Assembly (NCBI GenBank): GCA_947624375.1
Contig: CANQKD010000011.1
Coordinates: 1-64,000 of the forward strand
Source: an uncultured Clostridia bacterium
GTDB lineage: Bacteria; Bacillota; Clostridia; Oscillospirales; Ruminococcaceae
Length of the DNA: 64,000 nt
Direction of reading: 5' to 3'
This document shows, piece after piece, positions 42,179 to 51,710 of this stretch. The position numbers were made by a program, and so were the translations under genes. Position 1 is the stretch's first letter. Every line of letters begins with the position of its first letter. Below the pieces are notes generated by a model. It ran no database searches, was not told the origin of the DNA, and saw nothing but the letters and a program-made list of their open reading frames with translations.

Positions 42179-42727
42179 CTACTTATCTATATGTTTTATG
42201 AACTTTTTGCGAAACCACTTCATATAGGCGGTTATTATATTGGTAAGGGCTACATCGTACACAAGGAACACTACGTTTGCCAGACCGAGCATTATTATCA
42301 GCGAATATTTGCCGTATTTGCCTAGTGACTCGGTAAGTTCCTGACTTACTACCAGTATTTTTACAAGCTGATAATACACCACGAGTGCTGCGTTGAACAG
42401 CGCAAATTTTGCCGCCCACTGCCCTGCGCGCGGCTTTATCTTTGTTTCAAATACCGATTTTATTATAGGGTAATAGCCCATGAACGTGATATACAAAAGC
42501 CCTGATTCTTTATTCGGCACGATGAAAAACGTAAGCAGTGCGACGGCGGCATACGAAAGCAGCGCCCACCGCAGGTTTATCTCGATAACTATTACTATAA
42601 GCAGAATGCCTGCCAGCGCAGGGATAGTATATTCAAGCCCGGGGATAACGGATGCCAGCAGCATGACGACCAGACTCAGCGAGGACACCACGCCGCCGAG
42701 GGCTATTTTATAGCTTTTCTTTTTCAT
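42179..42727 (-). CDS. Integral membrane protein, S-component-like
   Basis: 182 residues with about five membrane helices, opening KKSYKIALGGVVSSLSLVVMLLASVIPGLEYTIPALAGILLI. The pattern of an alanine/glycine-rich first helix followed by a conserved loop resembles S-components of ECF vitamin transporters, but I see no substrate signature and no ECF A or T gene nearby. The function is not known. Located between the J-domain gene and the VTT gene on the same strand. Confidence 0.65.
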   Translation of the reverse strand: MKKKSYKIALGGVVSSLSLVVMLLASVIPGLEYTIPALAGILLIVIVIEINLRWALLSYAAVALLTFFIVPNKESGLLYITFMGYYPIIKSVFETKIKPRAGQWAAKFALFNAALVVYYQLVKILVVSQELTESLGKYGKYSLIIMLGLANVVFLVYDVALTNIITAYMKWFRKKFIKHIDK

Positions 42728-42743
42728 ATTTTACACGCTTTTC

Positions 42744-43358
42744 TCAGCAGCAGGAAATGAAGTCGCCGCCCATACATTCGCAACAGCAGTCGGTACAGAT
42801 AAGCGCCTGGCACATATCGCACGGGCCGCAGCCGGGTCTTTCGCTGCCCATATTATAGTGCTGAGAGCCCTCGCCGTTCATATAGCCGCTGCGGCGCTGG
42901 TTCATCTGGTTCATTGCGGCACTGTACTCTTTGTTGGAAGGATCCATCGAGCAGGCGCGCGAGAAGTTTGAATAGGCATCGTTAAGCCAGCCTCTTGAAT
43001 AGGCAACGCTGCCTTTGAGGAAATACCACTCGGCGTTTCTGTTATATTCGGGTATGCCGTTTAAGATATTATCGGCTTCTGAAACATTGCCGCTGCGGAT
43101 AAGTTCGCGGACGTGGTTATAGCTCGCGTTTCCGTATGAGGTACTCTCTCCTGCTGTGCTGCTGCCGCCTCGGCGCATATTCATTATCCGGTCATATGCT
43201 TCGTTTATCTCGGACATCTTCTCGTTGGCTAAATCGCTGAGGGGATTATCTGCATAGTTATCGGGGTGATACTTTTTTGCAAGCTCTCTGTAAGCCGCTC
43301 TTACCTCATCGTCGCTTGCTGAGGGAGAAACTCCCAAAGTTTTGTAAGGATCTGTCAT
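42744..43358 (-). CDS. J-domain protein with Cys-rich C-terminus
   Basis: 204 residues. The N-terminal J-domain is complete (DPYKTLGVSPSASDDEVRAAYRELAKKYHPDN with the HPD tripeptide), a flexible linker follows, then a tetratricopeptide-like helical pair (AEWYFLKGSVAYSRGWLNDAYSNFSRACSMDP), and last about 25 residues with nine cysteines (GCGPCDMCQALICTDCCCECMGGDF). It would stimulate a DnaK-type chaperone, but the central G/F and zinc domains of DnaJ are absent. The Cys tail probably binds metal. It follows a DUF5685 gene after 29 bases. Confidence 0.85.
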   Translation of the reverse strand: MTDPYKTLGVSPSASDDEVRAAYRELAKKYHPDNYADNPLSDLANEKMSEINEAYDRIMNMRRGGSSTAGESTSYGNASYNHVRELIRSGNVSEADNILNGIPEYNRNAEWYFLKGSVAYSRGWLNDAYSNFSRACSMDPSNKEYSAAMNQMNQRRSGYMNGEGSQHYNMGSERPGCGPCDMCQALICTDCCCECMGGDFISCC

Positions 43359-43387
43359 TTTATTTTCCTTTCTGTTTTATGTATATT

Positions 43388-44272
43388 TTACTTTTCTTCT
43401 ATAGAAAATCTCTTTTCAAGCACTGCCTCAAAGGAGGCTTTGAGCCCCATATACACGATATTATCAAGTATGGGCTTGAAATTTTTTATCTCCAGCTGCA
43501 CGTAATAGTCTGCCAGTGCGGAAAGCGTCATATTCACGCTGTTTATCATATACTCTTTTATTCTGCCGCAGTCGCTCTCGCTGATGCTGCCATGCAGGTC
43601 TAGTTCTTTTATCAGAGGGTCATAACTACCGCGTTTTATGTCGTCATGAAGATCATCGGCGGCATCGCAAAGATACACAAATCTGCCGATAAAATAGCCA
43701 AATTTACGCAAAACTTGCTGCTTATCGCTGCCCCCTGAAAGACCTTCCGCTATACTTTCCATCATGGCGGCGGAGGGCTGTATGGCTTCATCGATGCTAA
43801 TACCCTTTTTTCGCTCGGTCTGCTGCTGCAATATCATCTGCTGTTCTATGCTTTTGGCAAGCTGGGGGTACATACCCTTGGCTTTTTTATAGCCTTTCTT
43901 CATAAACAGCAAAAGCAGCCTTGCCGCGAGCTTTTTCATTATGCCGCCTTTATCGTAGACATCGTCACGCAGTTTATGGTATATAAGTATCTGTGCTGAG
44001 GCGGCTGAATACTCATACCCCTCGCCGCAAAAGGCGCAGGGTCTTTTCTTTATCGGGTGGGCGATACATCTGCACGGTTTTACATCGGGTCGGCAGCCTT
44101 TCAAAGAAAGGTCTAAAAGAGCTAAAAATGCAAAGTCGTAGCTTAACACCATTCTCGGGACAAGCCCATACTGCTTGCCTATATATTTACAAAGACCGCA
44201 ATACACCGCTTTATACGTTTCATACTCGCAGATGCGCATTTGCGGCTTATACGTTTTTACATATCCAAACAA
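43388..44272 (-). CDS. DUF5685-family protein
   Basis: 294 residues, mostly helical. The N-terminus MFGYVKTYKPQMRICEYETYKAVYCGLCKYIGKQYG and the second Cys set CRCIAHPIKKRPCAFCGEG match the DUF5685 family of Clostridia, whose role is unknown. Cys pairs (YCGLCK, CAFCG) suggest metal binding. The start codon is probably TTG with AAGGGG 8 bases before it. It forms an operon with the J-domain gene and the membrane-protein genes downstream. Confidence 0.8.
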   Translation of the reverse strand: MFGYVKTYKPQMRICEYETYKAVYCGLCKYIGKQYGLVPRMVLSYDFAFLALLDLSLKGCRPDVKPCRCIAHPIKKRPCAFCGEGYEYSAASAQILIYHKLRDDVYDKGGIMKKLAARLLLLFMKKGYKKAKGMYPQLAKSIEQQMILQQQTERKKGISIDEAIQPSAAMMESIAEGLSGGSDKQQVLRKFGYFIGRFVYLCDAADDLHDDIKRGSYDPLIKELDLHGSISESDCGRIKEYMINSVNMTLSALADYYVQLEIKNFKPILDNIVYMGLKASFEAVLEKRFSIEEK

Positions 44273-44321
44273 GCGGCTGCCCCTTTCTATGCAGCAGCGA
44301 TGACTGTCTCTCCACTGCTAT

Positions 44322-44351
44322 ATTGTATCATATCCATGCAAGAAAAATCAA
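44322..44351 (-). promoter_or_regulatory. Sigma-A promoter of the DUF5685 operon
   Basis: On the minus strand TTGATT (44346-44351), an 18-bp spacer and TACAAT (44322-44327), between recN and the DUF5685 gene. Confidence 0.6.
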
Positions 44352-44367
44352 CAGATTTAATAATTTT

Positions 44368-46062
44368 TTAAGATTTTTTACTTTTTAACTTAAGACTTGC
44401 CGCTTCGGCTATAAGTTCCTCGGCGTTTTTGATGGTGGTCTCGGTAACGCTCTCGCCGCCTAAGATTCGGGCTATTTCGTCTACCCTGCCCTTTTCGTCA
44501 AGCACTGTAACGGCTGTAGTTGTTCTGCCGTCTTCGGTGTGCTTATCTATAAGTATATGCTCATCAGCCTGAACGGCAATCTGCGAAAGGTGCGTTACGC
44601 ATATTACCTGCCTGTGCGCGGCAAGTTCGCTGAGTTTTATGCCTATTTTCTGAGCCGCTCTGCCGCTTACGCCCGTATCTATCTCATCAAATATCATCGT
44701 GGGTATGTCGTCGCGGTCGGCGATAACGCATTTGAGAGCAAGCATTATTCTTGAAAGTTCGCCGCCCGAGGCTATTTTAGCTATCGGTTTGAGCGGTTCG
44801 CCGAGGTTTGCGCTGATAAGAAGTTCAATGCTATCCATACCGCTGATGGTAAGTTTGCCTTTGGTATGCTCAAAACTCAGTGTGACATTTGGCATATTGA
44901 GAAATTCGAGCTGCTCTGCCACGCTTTCACAAAAACGCTTGGCGGCTTTCTCTCTTATATCTGAAAGCTTTGCGGCTTTTTGAGAGACCTCTTTTAAAAG
45001 ATCGGTGCGCTCTTTTTGAAGCTGCTCTATATTGCTCTCGCTTCCGGTGAGTTTCAAAAGCTCGTCGCCCGAAGTTTCGCAAAGCTGTATAAGCCCGTTG
45101 ACGTCGGTATTGTACTTTCGTTTTAGCTGTAGTATCTCGTCACGGCGGCGGCTGAGGCGTGCAAACTCGGCAGGGTCTATCTCTACGCTGCCTATAAATC
45201 TCATAAGAAGCGTTGAAATATCGTCAAGCTCTATTCTTACGCTGTCAAGACGCTGCACTATGGGCTCGAGGTCTGAAAACTCTTCCTGAAAAGCGGCAAG
45301 TTTTTGTGATGCATCTGCAACGCTGCTGCTTGCGCTAAAAGACTGCTCATCGCTGCCGTATATCGCGGTCACAACTTCTGACAGCACCTGCGAGAGTTCG
45401 CGCGAACTGTCGGCAAGTTCAAAGCGTTTTTCAATATCGGTATCCTCATCGGACAAAAGTTCAAGCGGTTTTATATCGTTGACGATAGCGGCAAGCTGCG
45501 AGGTGCGCACCTGCTTCTGCTGAGAATCTGCGCTTGCTTTTTTAAGCTCACGCGATACATTTTGCAGCTGACGAAACGACTTTTTATAGTCTTCCAAGAC
45601 ATCTGCATCTGCGGCGAAAATATCTATAAGCTCCAAGTGCCGCTCTGCTGATAGGAGAGATCGGCTGTCGTGCTGACCGTGGATATTCACGAGCAAGGGG
45701 GCTATATTCTTCAAAAGAGCAACGCTTACGGGGCGCGAATTGAGCCTTGCAACGCTGCCGCCGTCACAGTTTATCTCACGGCTTATGACTATCTGATCAT
45801 CGTCGCACTCGATGCCGTTTTCTTTGAGGGCTGCGGAAAGCTGCTCTGTTATATCGTCAAAAACTGCGGTGATAACGGCTTTTTTCTCGCCGCCGCGGAC
45901 TATATCTTTTGTCATGCGCTGACCGAGTACCGCATTTATGCCGTTTATAAGTATAGACTTGCCTGCGCCCGTTTCGCCCGAAAAGACGTTAAGACCGCCT
46001 GCCAGCTGAATTTCAGCCTTTTGAATTACCGCGAGATCTTCGATATAGAGCTCCTTTAGCAT
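44368..46062 (-). CDS. recN: DNA repair protein RecN
   Basis: 564 residues, an SMC-like ATPase acting early in double-strand break repair. Walker A GETGAGKSILINGI (29-42), two coiled-coil arms (about 150-370), the signature ASGGELSRIMLALK, Walker B MIFDEIDTGVSG and the switch His in CVTHLSQIA. Full length and typical. Downstream of argR in the usual order, but a lipoprotein gene lies between. GGGAGGTG precedes the ATG. Confidence 0.96.
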   Translation of the reverse strand: MLKELYIEDLAVIQKAEIQLAGGLNVFSGETGAGKSILINGINAVLGQRMTKDIVRGGEKKAVITAVFDDITEQLSAALKENGIECDDDQIVISREINCDGGSVARLNSRPVSVALLKNIAPLLVNIHGQHDSRSLLSAERHLELIDIFAADADVLEDYKKSFRQLQNVSRELKKASADSQQKQVRTSQLAAIVNDIKPLELLSDEDTDIEKRFELADSSRELSQVLSEVVTAIYGSDEQSFSASSSVADASQKLAAFQEEFSDLEPIVQRLDSVRIELDDISTLLMRFIGSVEIDPAEFARLSRRRDEILQLKRKYNTDVNGLIQLCETSGDELLKLTGSESNIEQLQKERTDLLKEVSQKAAKLSDIREKAAKRFCESVAEQLEFLNMPNVTLSFEHTKGKLTISGMDSIELLISANLGEPLKPIAKIASGGELSRIMLALKCVIADRDDIPTMIFDEIDTGVSGRAAQKIGIKLSELAAHRQVICVTHLSQIAVQADEHILIDKHTEDGRTTTAVTVLDEKGRVDEIARILGGESVTETTIKNAEELIAEAASLKLKSKKS

Positions 46063-46095
46063 TTTCGCACCTCCCTTGTTAAAGATATATATGTA

Positions 46096-47637
46096 TTACT
46101 TCACATCGTATTCAACAGTATTGCTTACAGGCACATAGTAGCCGTCAACATAAGCCGTAAGAGTTACTTCATAGTGACCGGGAACAGTCAGAACGTCAAA
46201 TTCCTGCCAAGGCAGGGTGGTTTCGTTATCGGCATTTCTATCCAGAATTACAATGCCGTTTCGCTTTATTTCCCAAACCAGGTTGTCATATGTTTCGATA
46301 ACGTCTTCTTCACGGCAGGGGCGGCTGTTATCATCAAGCCATATTTTTTCGGTAATGCCGTTTTTCTCAGCGGCGGCTGCTTTGCCTCGCTCGGTACCCG
46401 AAAGATACTCGCTTATATCTTCGCCGTCATAAGTTACTTTTGCTTTACAGTTTTCTATATAAGAGCTTTGGTCTATACCAACGACCGTGCCTGCCTCCAA
46501 GCCTTTTACTTCGCCCTGAACGGTGCAGCCCGAAACGCCGCAGTTTCTTGCATAGCTTATGACTATTCCGGGGTTTCTGCCCTTGACATACGCGTTTTCA
46601 AAATTAAGATCGCTTACCGTGCAGTCTGTGCCGTTGCCTATAAAACCTGCATAGTCAAGACAGTCTATATGCATATTTTTTATAGTATGCCCGTTACCGT
46701 TGACGGTGCCTGTGAAATCATAGCCAACGCCTGCGGCATACCAGCCCATAGGCGCCCAGTCAAAATCTTCAAGATCTATATCTTCTTCAATATTTATGGT
46801 AATGGAATATTTGCCGTCTTTGTTTGCACAGTTGTTGAAATACACCGCGCTAGCAAGCTGCCCGGGGGTTGAAACATTGAACAGATAACTTCCGTCATCT
46901 TGGCGGCAGGAGTTTATATAATCTTCATCTGAAAGAGAAGGTATATCGCCGACATTGCAGTTAAGTTCCCACATCTCGCTGCTTATCGTCTCTTGTGAGG
47001 GGTCGTAGCCGGGCTCTAAGCCGTTGTCATCGAGGTCTGCGCCCCACGCATTGAACCACTCATAATAATTTACCAGCATATAGCAGCCGGGCTTATCTAT
47101 ATCTACAGAAACGGTATGCTCATCGGCATTCAGATCACTTTCAAGCTCAACATAATAGCCGTTTTCTTCGTCATACCACAAAAACATAAGCGCATCGGGG
47201 CGAACGCCTTTAAGCTCGTCAGGGTCATACACAAAAACAAGCGTGCCGCCTTTTACTTTTTCGCTGTCAAAATCTACTTCAACGGGTGCGCCGACCAGAC
47301 CGACAACACCGCTATGCAGAACGTGCCTGCCGTAGAGGTCTTCAAAATACACATCGTCTGAAATATCGCCGCCGTCTTTGGGGTACAAAATTGCTTCTGT
47401 AACTGCCTTTGCGCCATTTTCACCTATCTTAGCGCGCGCAGGTATTTTTTCTTCGGCAGGTTCGTCAACCGCAGTTTCTGCGGCGGTAGTTTGCGCGGCT
47501 TCGGTAGTGACTTTGGTAACGGAAGTAGTCGTGCTTTCTTTGCTGCCGGCGCTTTTGGGTTCTTCTTCCAGCGGTCCGCAGGCTGAAAATGCTGCGATAA
47601 CCATAAGGGCAGCCAAAAACAATGCTGCTTTTTTCAT
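46096..47637 (-). CDS. Lipoprotein with a beta-helix-like segment
   Basis: 513 residues. Type II signal with lipobox AFSAC (Cys about 20), a Thr/Ser/Glu-rich linker (about 30-65), two beta-rich domains, then repeats resembling GLUG/right-handed beta-helix turns (VNGNGHTIKNMHIDCLDYAGFIGNGTDCTVSDLNFENAYVKG, broken at each NG or D turn). The C-terminus is Ig-like (DVLTVPGHYEVTLTAYVDGYY). No catalytic residues are recognised; a surface adhesin or binding role is possible. It starts 20 bp after argR with AGGTG before the ATG, and so is likely in the nadK-argR-recN transcript, where it is not usually found. Confidence 0.75.
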   Translation of the reverse strand: MKKAALFLAALMVIAAFSACGPLEEEPKSAGSKESTTTSVTKVTTEAAQTTAAETAVDEPAEEKIPARAKIGENGAKAVTEAILYPKDGGDISDDVYFEDLYGRHVLHSGVVGLVGAPVEVDFDSEKVKGGTLVFVYDPDELKGVRPDALMFLWYDEENGYYVELESDLNADEHTVSVDIDKPGCYMLVNYYEWFNAWGADLDDNGLEPGYDPSQETISSEMWELNCNVGDIPSLSDEDYINSCRQDDGSYLFNVSTPGQLASAVYFNNCANKDGKYSITINIEEDIDLEDFDWAPMGWYAAGVGYDFTGTVNGNGHTIKNMHIDCLDYAGFIGNGTDCTVSDLNFENAYVKGRNPGIVISYARNCGVSGCTVQGEVKGLEAGTVVGIDQSSYIENCKAKVTYDGEDISEYLSGTERGKAAAAEKNGITEKIWLDDNSRPCREEDVIETYDNLVWEIKRNGIVILDRNADNETTLPWQEFDVLTVPGHYEVTLTAYVDGYYVPVSNTVEYDVK

Positions 47638-47657
47638 AATGTACACCTTTCTGCCGA

Positions 47658-48116
47658 TTATTCGGCGGTCTCGCCGCTTAAAACATCTGCAAGGCGCGCG
47701 GCATCTTCATGAGTTCTTACAAGAACAAAAATGGTATCATCGCCTGCAAGAGTGCCTACGACCTGCGGCAGGGCTGCGGCATCAAGTTTAGCGCAAACCG
47801 CCTGCGCCATGCCCGTCTGGCACTTTATTACCACGGTATTTCCTGCATAATCAAGAGAAACCGTAAGTGTTTTCATCAGCGAATAGAGCTCCTCCAGCGG
47901 TGAGAGGCGGCGCTTGCTTTGCGGCATAACGCTGTAGCGATACTGCCCCTGACCGCGCAGCACCTTTACAAGCCCCATATCGTTTATATCGCGCGAGACG
48001 GTTGCCTGCGTTACCTTGAAGCCGAGTTTTTCAAGCTCTGCTTTAAGCCCCTGCTGCGTGTCGATGTTTTTCTGCTCTATAAGTTCTTTTATTGCCTGCT
48101 GGCGCTCTTTTTTCAT
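47658..48116 (-). CDS. argR: Arginine repressor ArgR
   Basis: 152 residues. The N-terminal winged helix (RQQAIKELIEQKNIDTQQGLKAELEKLGFKVTQATVSRDINDMGL) is followed by the hexamerisation and arginine-binding domain with QVVGTLAGDDTIFVLVR. It represses arginine synthesis genes when arginine is bound. Located between nadK and the lipoprotein/recN, as in the recN cluster of Firmicutes. Confidence 0.95.
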   Translation of the reverse strand: MKKERQQAIKELIEQKNIDTQQGLKAELEKLGFKVTQATVSRDINDMGLVKVLRGQGQYRYSVMPQSKRRLSPLEELYSLMKTLTVSLDYAGNTVVIKCQTGMAQAVCAKLDAAALPQVVGTLAGDDTIFVLVRTHEDAARLADVLSGETAE

Positions 48117-48134
48117 AGTTTTTTCCTTTCAGGC

Positions 48135-49013
48135 TCAAACGCCTTTCATGGGTGTCATGAGTTTTTTGCTTATTGAATTGTGGAAGCTGTTGCCCGTTAT
48201 ATCGACAAGTTTTACGCTGCCGTGCGCTTTACTTATCTGAACGCTGTCGCTCTCTGTTATGTGCATTTCGTCAACGCCGTCAACGGTGAGTATTACCTTG
48301 CCGCTGCCCTTTGACGAAAACGTCACGTTGAGCGATGAATCGGGCGTGAATATCATGGTTCTTGCAAAAAGCGAGTGCGGGCATATCTGCGTAAATTCTA
48401 TGCACTGCATTTCAGGTTCGATAAGCGGTCCGCCTGCCGAAAGAGAATATGCCGTTGCGCCCGTGGGGGTCGAAAATATAAGTCCGTCGGCGCGCAGAGA
48501 TGAAACTACGGCATCTTCTTTGGTTACACAAAAATCGGCAATTTTGCAGCCCTCGCTTTTCATGAAGACTATATCGTTGAGCGCGGTAAACGTCTTTTTC
48601 TCGCCAGACGAAGTTACATCTGCCTGTATGAGCATTCTTTCGGAAATTCTGTAACTGCCATCGCAAAGCTTTTTAAGCAGGTGAAGTTCATCGTGCTCCA
48701 GCGTTGCCATAAAGCCCAGCCTGCCGCAGTTAAGACCAAGGATAGCTTTATCATACGCAGAATATTTTTTAGCGTGCTTCAGTATCGTGCCATCGCCGCC
48801 CGAAACTAAAATTATATCGCACTGAGGCAAAAGCTCTTCGGTTTTGCCAAAAACTATGCCTTCAAAAAGGTCTTTCAAACTTTCATCTGCAAAAACAGCA
48901 CAGCCGTTGTTGGCAAGAATTTCGCAGGCTTTTTTGGTATATTCAAGGCAGTTTTCTTTTTCAAGATTGGGCGAAAGGTAGACTTTTTTTATCTTCTCAT
49001 TTTGTTTGTTCAT
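48135..49013 (-). CDS. nadK: NAD kinase
   Basis: 292 residues. The NAD kinase signature GGDGTILKHAKK is at about 72-83, GLNCGRLGFMATL near 94, and the nicotinamide-side motif STPTGATAYSLSAGGPLI near 179-196. It phosphorylates NAD to NADP in the cytoplasm. It follows tlyA after 31 bp. Confidence 0.95.
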   Translation of the reverse strand: MNKQNEKIKKVYLSPNLEKENCLEYTKKACEILANNGCAVFADESLKDLFEGIVFGKTEELLPQCDIILVSGGDGTILKHAKKYSAYDKAILGLNCGRLGFMATLEHDELHLLKKLCDGSYRISERMLIQADVTSSGEKKTFTALNDIVFMKSEGCKIADFCVTKEDAVVSSLRADGLIFSTPTGATAYSLSAGGPLIEPEMQCIEFTQICPHSLFARTMIFTPDSSLNVTFSSKGSGKVILTVDGVDEMHITESDSVQISKAHGSVKLVDITGNSFHNSISKKLMTPMKGV

Positions 49014-49044
49014 AAACGTTCACCTTAACTTTGTTTCGTATATG

Positions 49045-49842
49045 CTATATATCTTTAAGCGTATCAAACGCATTTTTTACTATTCTTTCTATGTCTATAA
49101 TGTGGGTGTCGGCGGTATCGTCATACACGGCATACAGAAGATATTCAATGTTGCCGTCTCCGCCCTTTATAGGCGAAAATGCAGCGCCAACTGCCGCACA
49201 GCCGCCCTGCACCGCCGCGTTACAGACCTCTGATATTGCGCGGACGTGGGCTTTTTTATCTTTGACTATGCCGCCCTTGCCTACCGCTTGCCTGCCTGCC
49301 TCAAACTGGGGCTTTACAAGAAGCAGAAGTTTCGCGCCTTTTTCAAGAGATGAGAGCATGAAAGGCAGCGCAGTTTTTAGAGATATAAACGAAAGATCGG
49401 CGGTCATTACATCTATGCGCTCGTCAAAAAAGCCTTGGCACAGCTGTTTTACATTCGTGCCCTCGATGTTTTTTACGCGTTTATCACTTTTGAGTTTCTC
49501 AGCAAGCTGGTCGTGACCGACATCTACCGCATAGACCTTTTTTGCGCCGCTTTGAAGCATAAAGTCTGTAAAACCGCCTGTAGATGCGCCAATATCGGCA
49601 CAAACCATGTCTTCAAAAGAAATATCGAAGACTTTAGCGGCGTGCTCCAGCTTATAACCTGCGCGTGAGGCATACTTCATCTCGCCTCCCGTGAGGGTGA
49701 CAGTATCGCTGTCTGCCACCTCGAATGAGGGTTTTAAAACTTGTCTGCCGTTTACAAAAACGCAGCCGCTTAATATAAGCTCCTTGGCTTTTTGACGGGA
49801 GGGGCACAGACCGCGCTGCACCACGGCGATGTCAATTCGCAT
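49045..49842 (-). CDS. tlyA: TlyA-family rRNA 2'-O-methyltransferase/hemolysin-like protein
   Basis: 265 residues. An N-terminal S4 domain (RIDIAVVQRGLCPSRQKAKELILSGCVFVNG) precedes a FtsJ-type methyltransferase with the SAM site ADIGASTGGFTDFMLQSG and VDVGHDQL. TlyA proteins methylate ribosomal RNA in other bacteria. Its ATG overlaps the dxs stop by 11 bases, the usual dxs-tlyA coupling. Confidence 0.93.
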   Translation of the reverse strand: MRIDIAVVQRGLCPSRQKAKELILSGCVFVNGRQVLKPSFEVADSDTVTLTGGEMKYASRAGYKLEHAAKVFDISFEDMVCADIGASTGGFTDFMLQSGAKKVYAVDVGHDQLAEKLKSDKRVKNIEGTNVKQLCQGFFDERIDVMTADLSFISLKTALPFMLSSLEKGAKLLLLVKPQFEAGRQAVGKGGIVKDKKAHVRAISEVCNAAVQGGCAAVGAAFSPIKGGDGNIEYLLYAVYDDTADTHIIDIERIVKNAFDTLKDI

Positions 49843-51688
49843 GGGGTTCGCCGCTTTCTATAAGCTCGGCGATTTTTTCGGCAGAAAGCGAGCAGTCGTC
49901 CAAAAGGCTGTCAACATCCGCATGAGGGAGAAAACCGTTTATGCACGCAGGCACGGTGTTTTTGTTTACTGCCGCTATTTTTTCGGCAACGGAATTTTCT
50001 TTGTAGCTTTCTTCAAAAACGTACACTTTTTTGTACTTTTTAACTATCTTTGTAACTTCCTCGCTGAGCGGAAAGACCTTTACAAGTTTCAGAACATCGC
50101 ACTTTATGCCCTTTTCTGAAAGAGTTTCAAGGGCTGTCAAAACGTTGTTATAAACTCTGCCATAGGTGACTACAAGCGTTTTGCTGCCGTTTTTTGTATA
50201 GGTATATTCTGTAGAAAGATCGTACTTTCCTGCGCTTTCATAAGGCTCGCCTTTGGGGTATCTTACGGCGCACAGACCTGTATCTTCGTTGACAGCTTTT
50301 TCAATGCACATCTCCAGCTCCTCGCTGCACGAGGGCGAATACACGGTCGCACCGGGCATACATGAAAACATAGGCACATCGAAAATGCCCTGATGCGTTT
50401 CGCCGTCACCGGGAACTATGCCTGCTCTGTCAATACCCAGAACAACATGAAGACCCGCAATTGAAACATCGTGCACGAGCTGATCGAAACAACGCTGTGA
50501 AAAGGTCGAATATACCGCGAAAACAGGCACCAGCCCTGCACTTGCAAGACCTGCGCAGAATGTGACTGCGTGCTCCTCTGCGATACCGACATCGAAAAAT
50601 CGCGAGGGGTATTTAGCAGCGAAATATTGCAGACCCGTGCCGTACTTCATGGCGGCGGTAACGCAGCAGATCTTCTTGTTATCTGCGGCAAGCTGGCAGA
50701 TCTTCTGACCGAAGCGCAGAGAATAGCTGTCGCTGGTCTCAATATCGGGGTGACCAGTTTCGACCTCGAAAGAGCCTATTGCGTGGTACTCGCCCGAATT
50801 TGCCTCGGCAGGCGCATAGCCCTTGCCCTTGACTGTATTTACATGGACGATAACGGGCTTTTTCATAGCCTTTGCCTGTTTCAGCGCAAATTCAAGCTCG
50901 GCAATGTTATGACCGTCAACGGGACCGATATATTCAAAGCCCATATCTTCAAAAATGGTACTGTGTATAATTGCCTCTTTAATGGCATTTTTTGAAACGC
51001 GGATAGTATTCGCCAGCGGTTTGCCTACGATAGGCGTTTTGTTGAGGACGCTTTCGACCGCGCCTTTGGTTTTTATATAGCTGTCTTTTGTACGCAGCGT
51101 GGACAGATATTTTGCAAAGCCGCCGACATTTTTTGAAATGGACATTTCGTTATGATTGAGTATGACTATTGTGTTTGTGTCACTTTTTCCGGCATTGTTG
51201 AGACCCTCATAAAACATACCGCCTGTTGCCGCGCCGTCGCCCACCACTGCCACAGCACAGTGACGTTTATCGCCTGCGAGCCGCATAGCGGTAGAAAAGC
51301 CGAGAGCCGCAGAAACAGCAGTTGAGCCGTGACCGCATACAAAGCAGTCATGGGGAGATTCGCTAGGTCTTGAAAAGCCCGAAATACCGCCCTTTTGCCT
51401 AAGTGTTGAAAACTCTTTCAGTCTGCCTGTCAGAATTTTATGAGTATACGCCTGGTGGCTGACATCCCAGATTATTTTATCTTTCGGCGAATCAAACACA
51501 CGGTGAATGGCGACGGTAAGCTCCACCACGCCGAGATTTGAGGCAAGGTGACCGCCGTTTTTTGATACCGTATCCACAAGCAGCCTGCGAATCTGCTCAC
51601 AGAGGCTATTGCACTGCTCGGGCGTGAGTTTTTTAAGCTCGCGCGGGAGATCAAGCTTATACAGGTCTACAGAATTTGTATTGCCCAT
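49832..51688 (-). CDS. dxs: 1-deoxy-D-xylulose-5-phosphate synthase
   Basis: 618 residues. The ThDP site is GDGAATGGMFYEGLNNAG...NHNEMSIS (about 150-177), HQAYTHKILTGR near residue 80 holds the substrate His, and DVGIAEEHAVTFCAGLA gives the catalytic Glu. It makes DXP from pyruvate and glyceraldehyde 3-phosphate, the first step of the MEP isoprenoid pathway that feeds the IspA enzyme encoded just upstream. Confidence 0.97.
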   Translation of the reverse strand: MGNTNSVDLYKLDLPRELKKLTPEQCNSLCEQIRRLLVDTVSKNGGHLASNLGVVELTVAIHRVFDSPKDKIIWDVSHQAYTHKILTGRLKEFSTLRQKGGISGFSRPSESPHDCFVCGHGSTAVSAALGFSTAMRLAGDKRHCAVAVVGDGAATGGMFYEGLNNAGKSDTNTIVILNHNEMSISKNVGGFAKYLSTLRTKDSYIKTKGAVESVLNKTPIVGKPLANTIRVSKNAIKEAIIHSTIFEDMGFEYIGPVDGHNIAELEFALKQAKAMKKPVIVHVNTVKGKGYAPAEANSGEYHAIGSFEVETGHPDIETSDSYSLRFGQKICQLAADNKKICCVTAAMKYGTGLQYFAAKYPSRFFDVGIAEEHAVTFCAGLASAGLVPVFAVYSTFSQRCFDQLVHDVSIAGLHVVLGIDRAGIVPGDGETHQGIFDVPMFSCMPGATVYSPSCSEELEMCIEKAVNEDTGLCAVRYPKGEPYESAGKYDLSTEYTYTKNGSKTLVVTYGRVYNNVLTALETLSEKGIKCDVLKLVKVFPLSEEVTKIVKKYKKVYVFEESYKENSVAEKIAAVNKNTVPACINGFLPHADVDSLLDDCSLSAEKIAELIESGEPHAN

Positions 51689-51710
51689 TTTTACGTCCTC
51701 GTTTCAAAAG

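Noticed and set aside
42179..42727. ECF transporter substrate-binding subunit
   Set aside because: The membrane pattern is similar but there is no diagnostic motif, riboswitch or ECF module gene nearby. Left as a membrane protein of unknown role.
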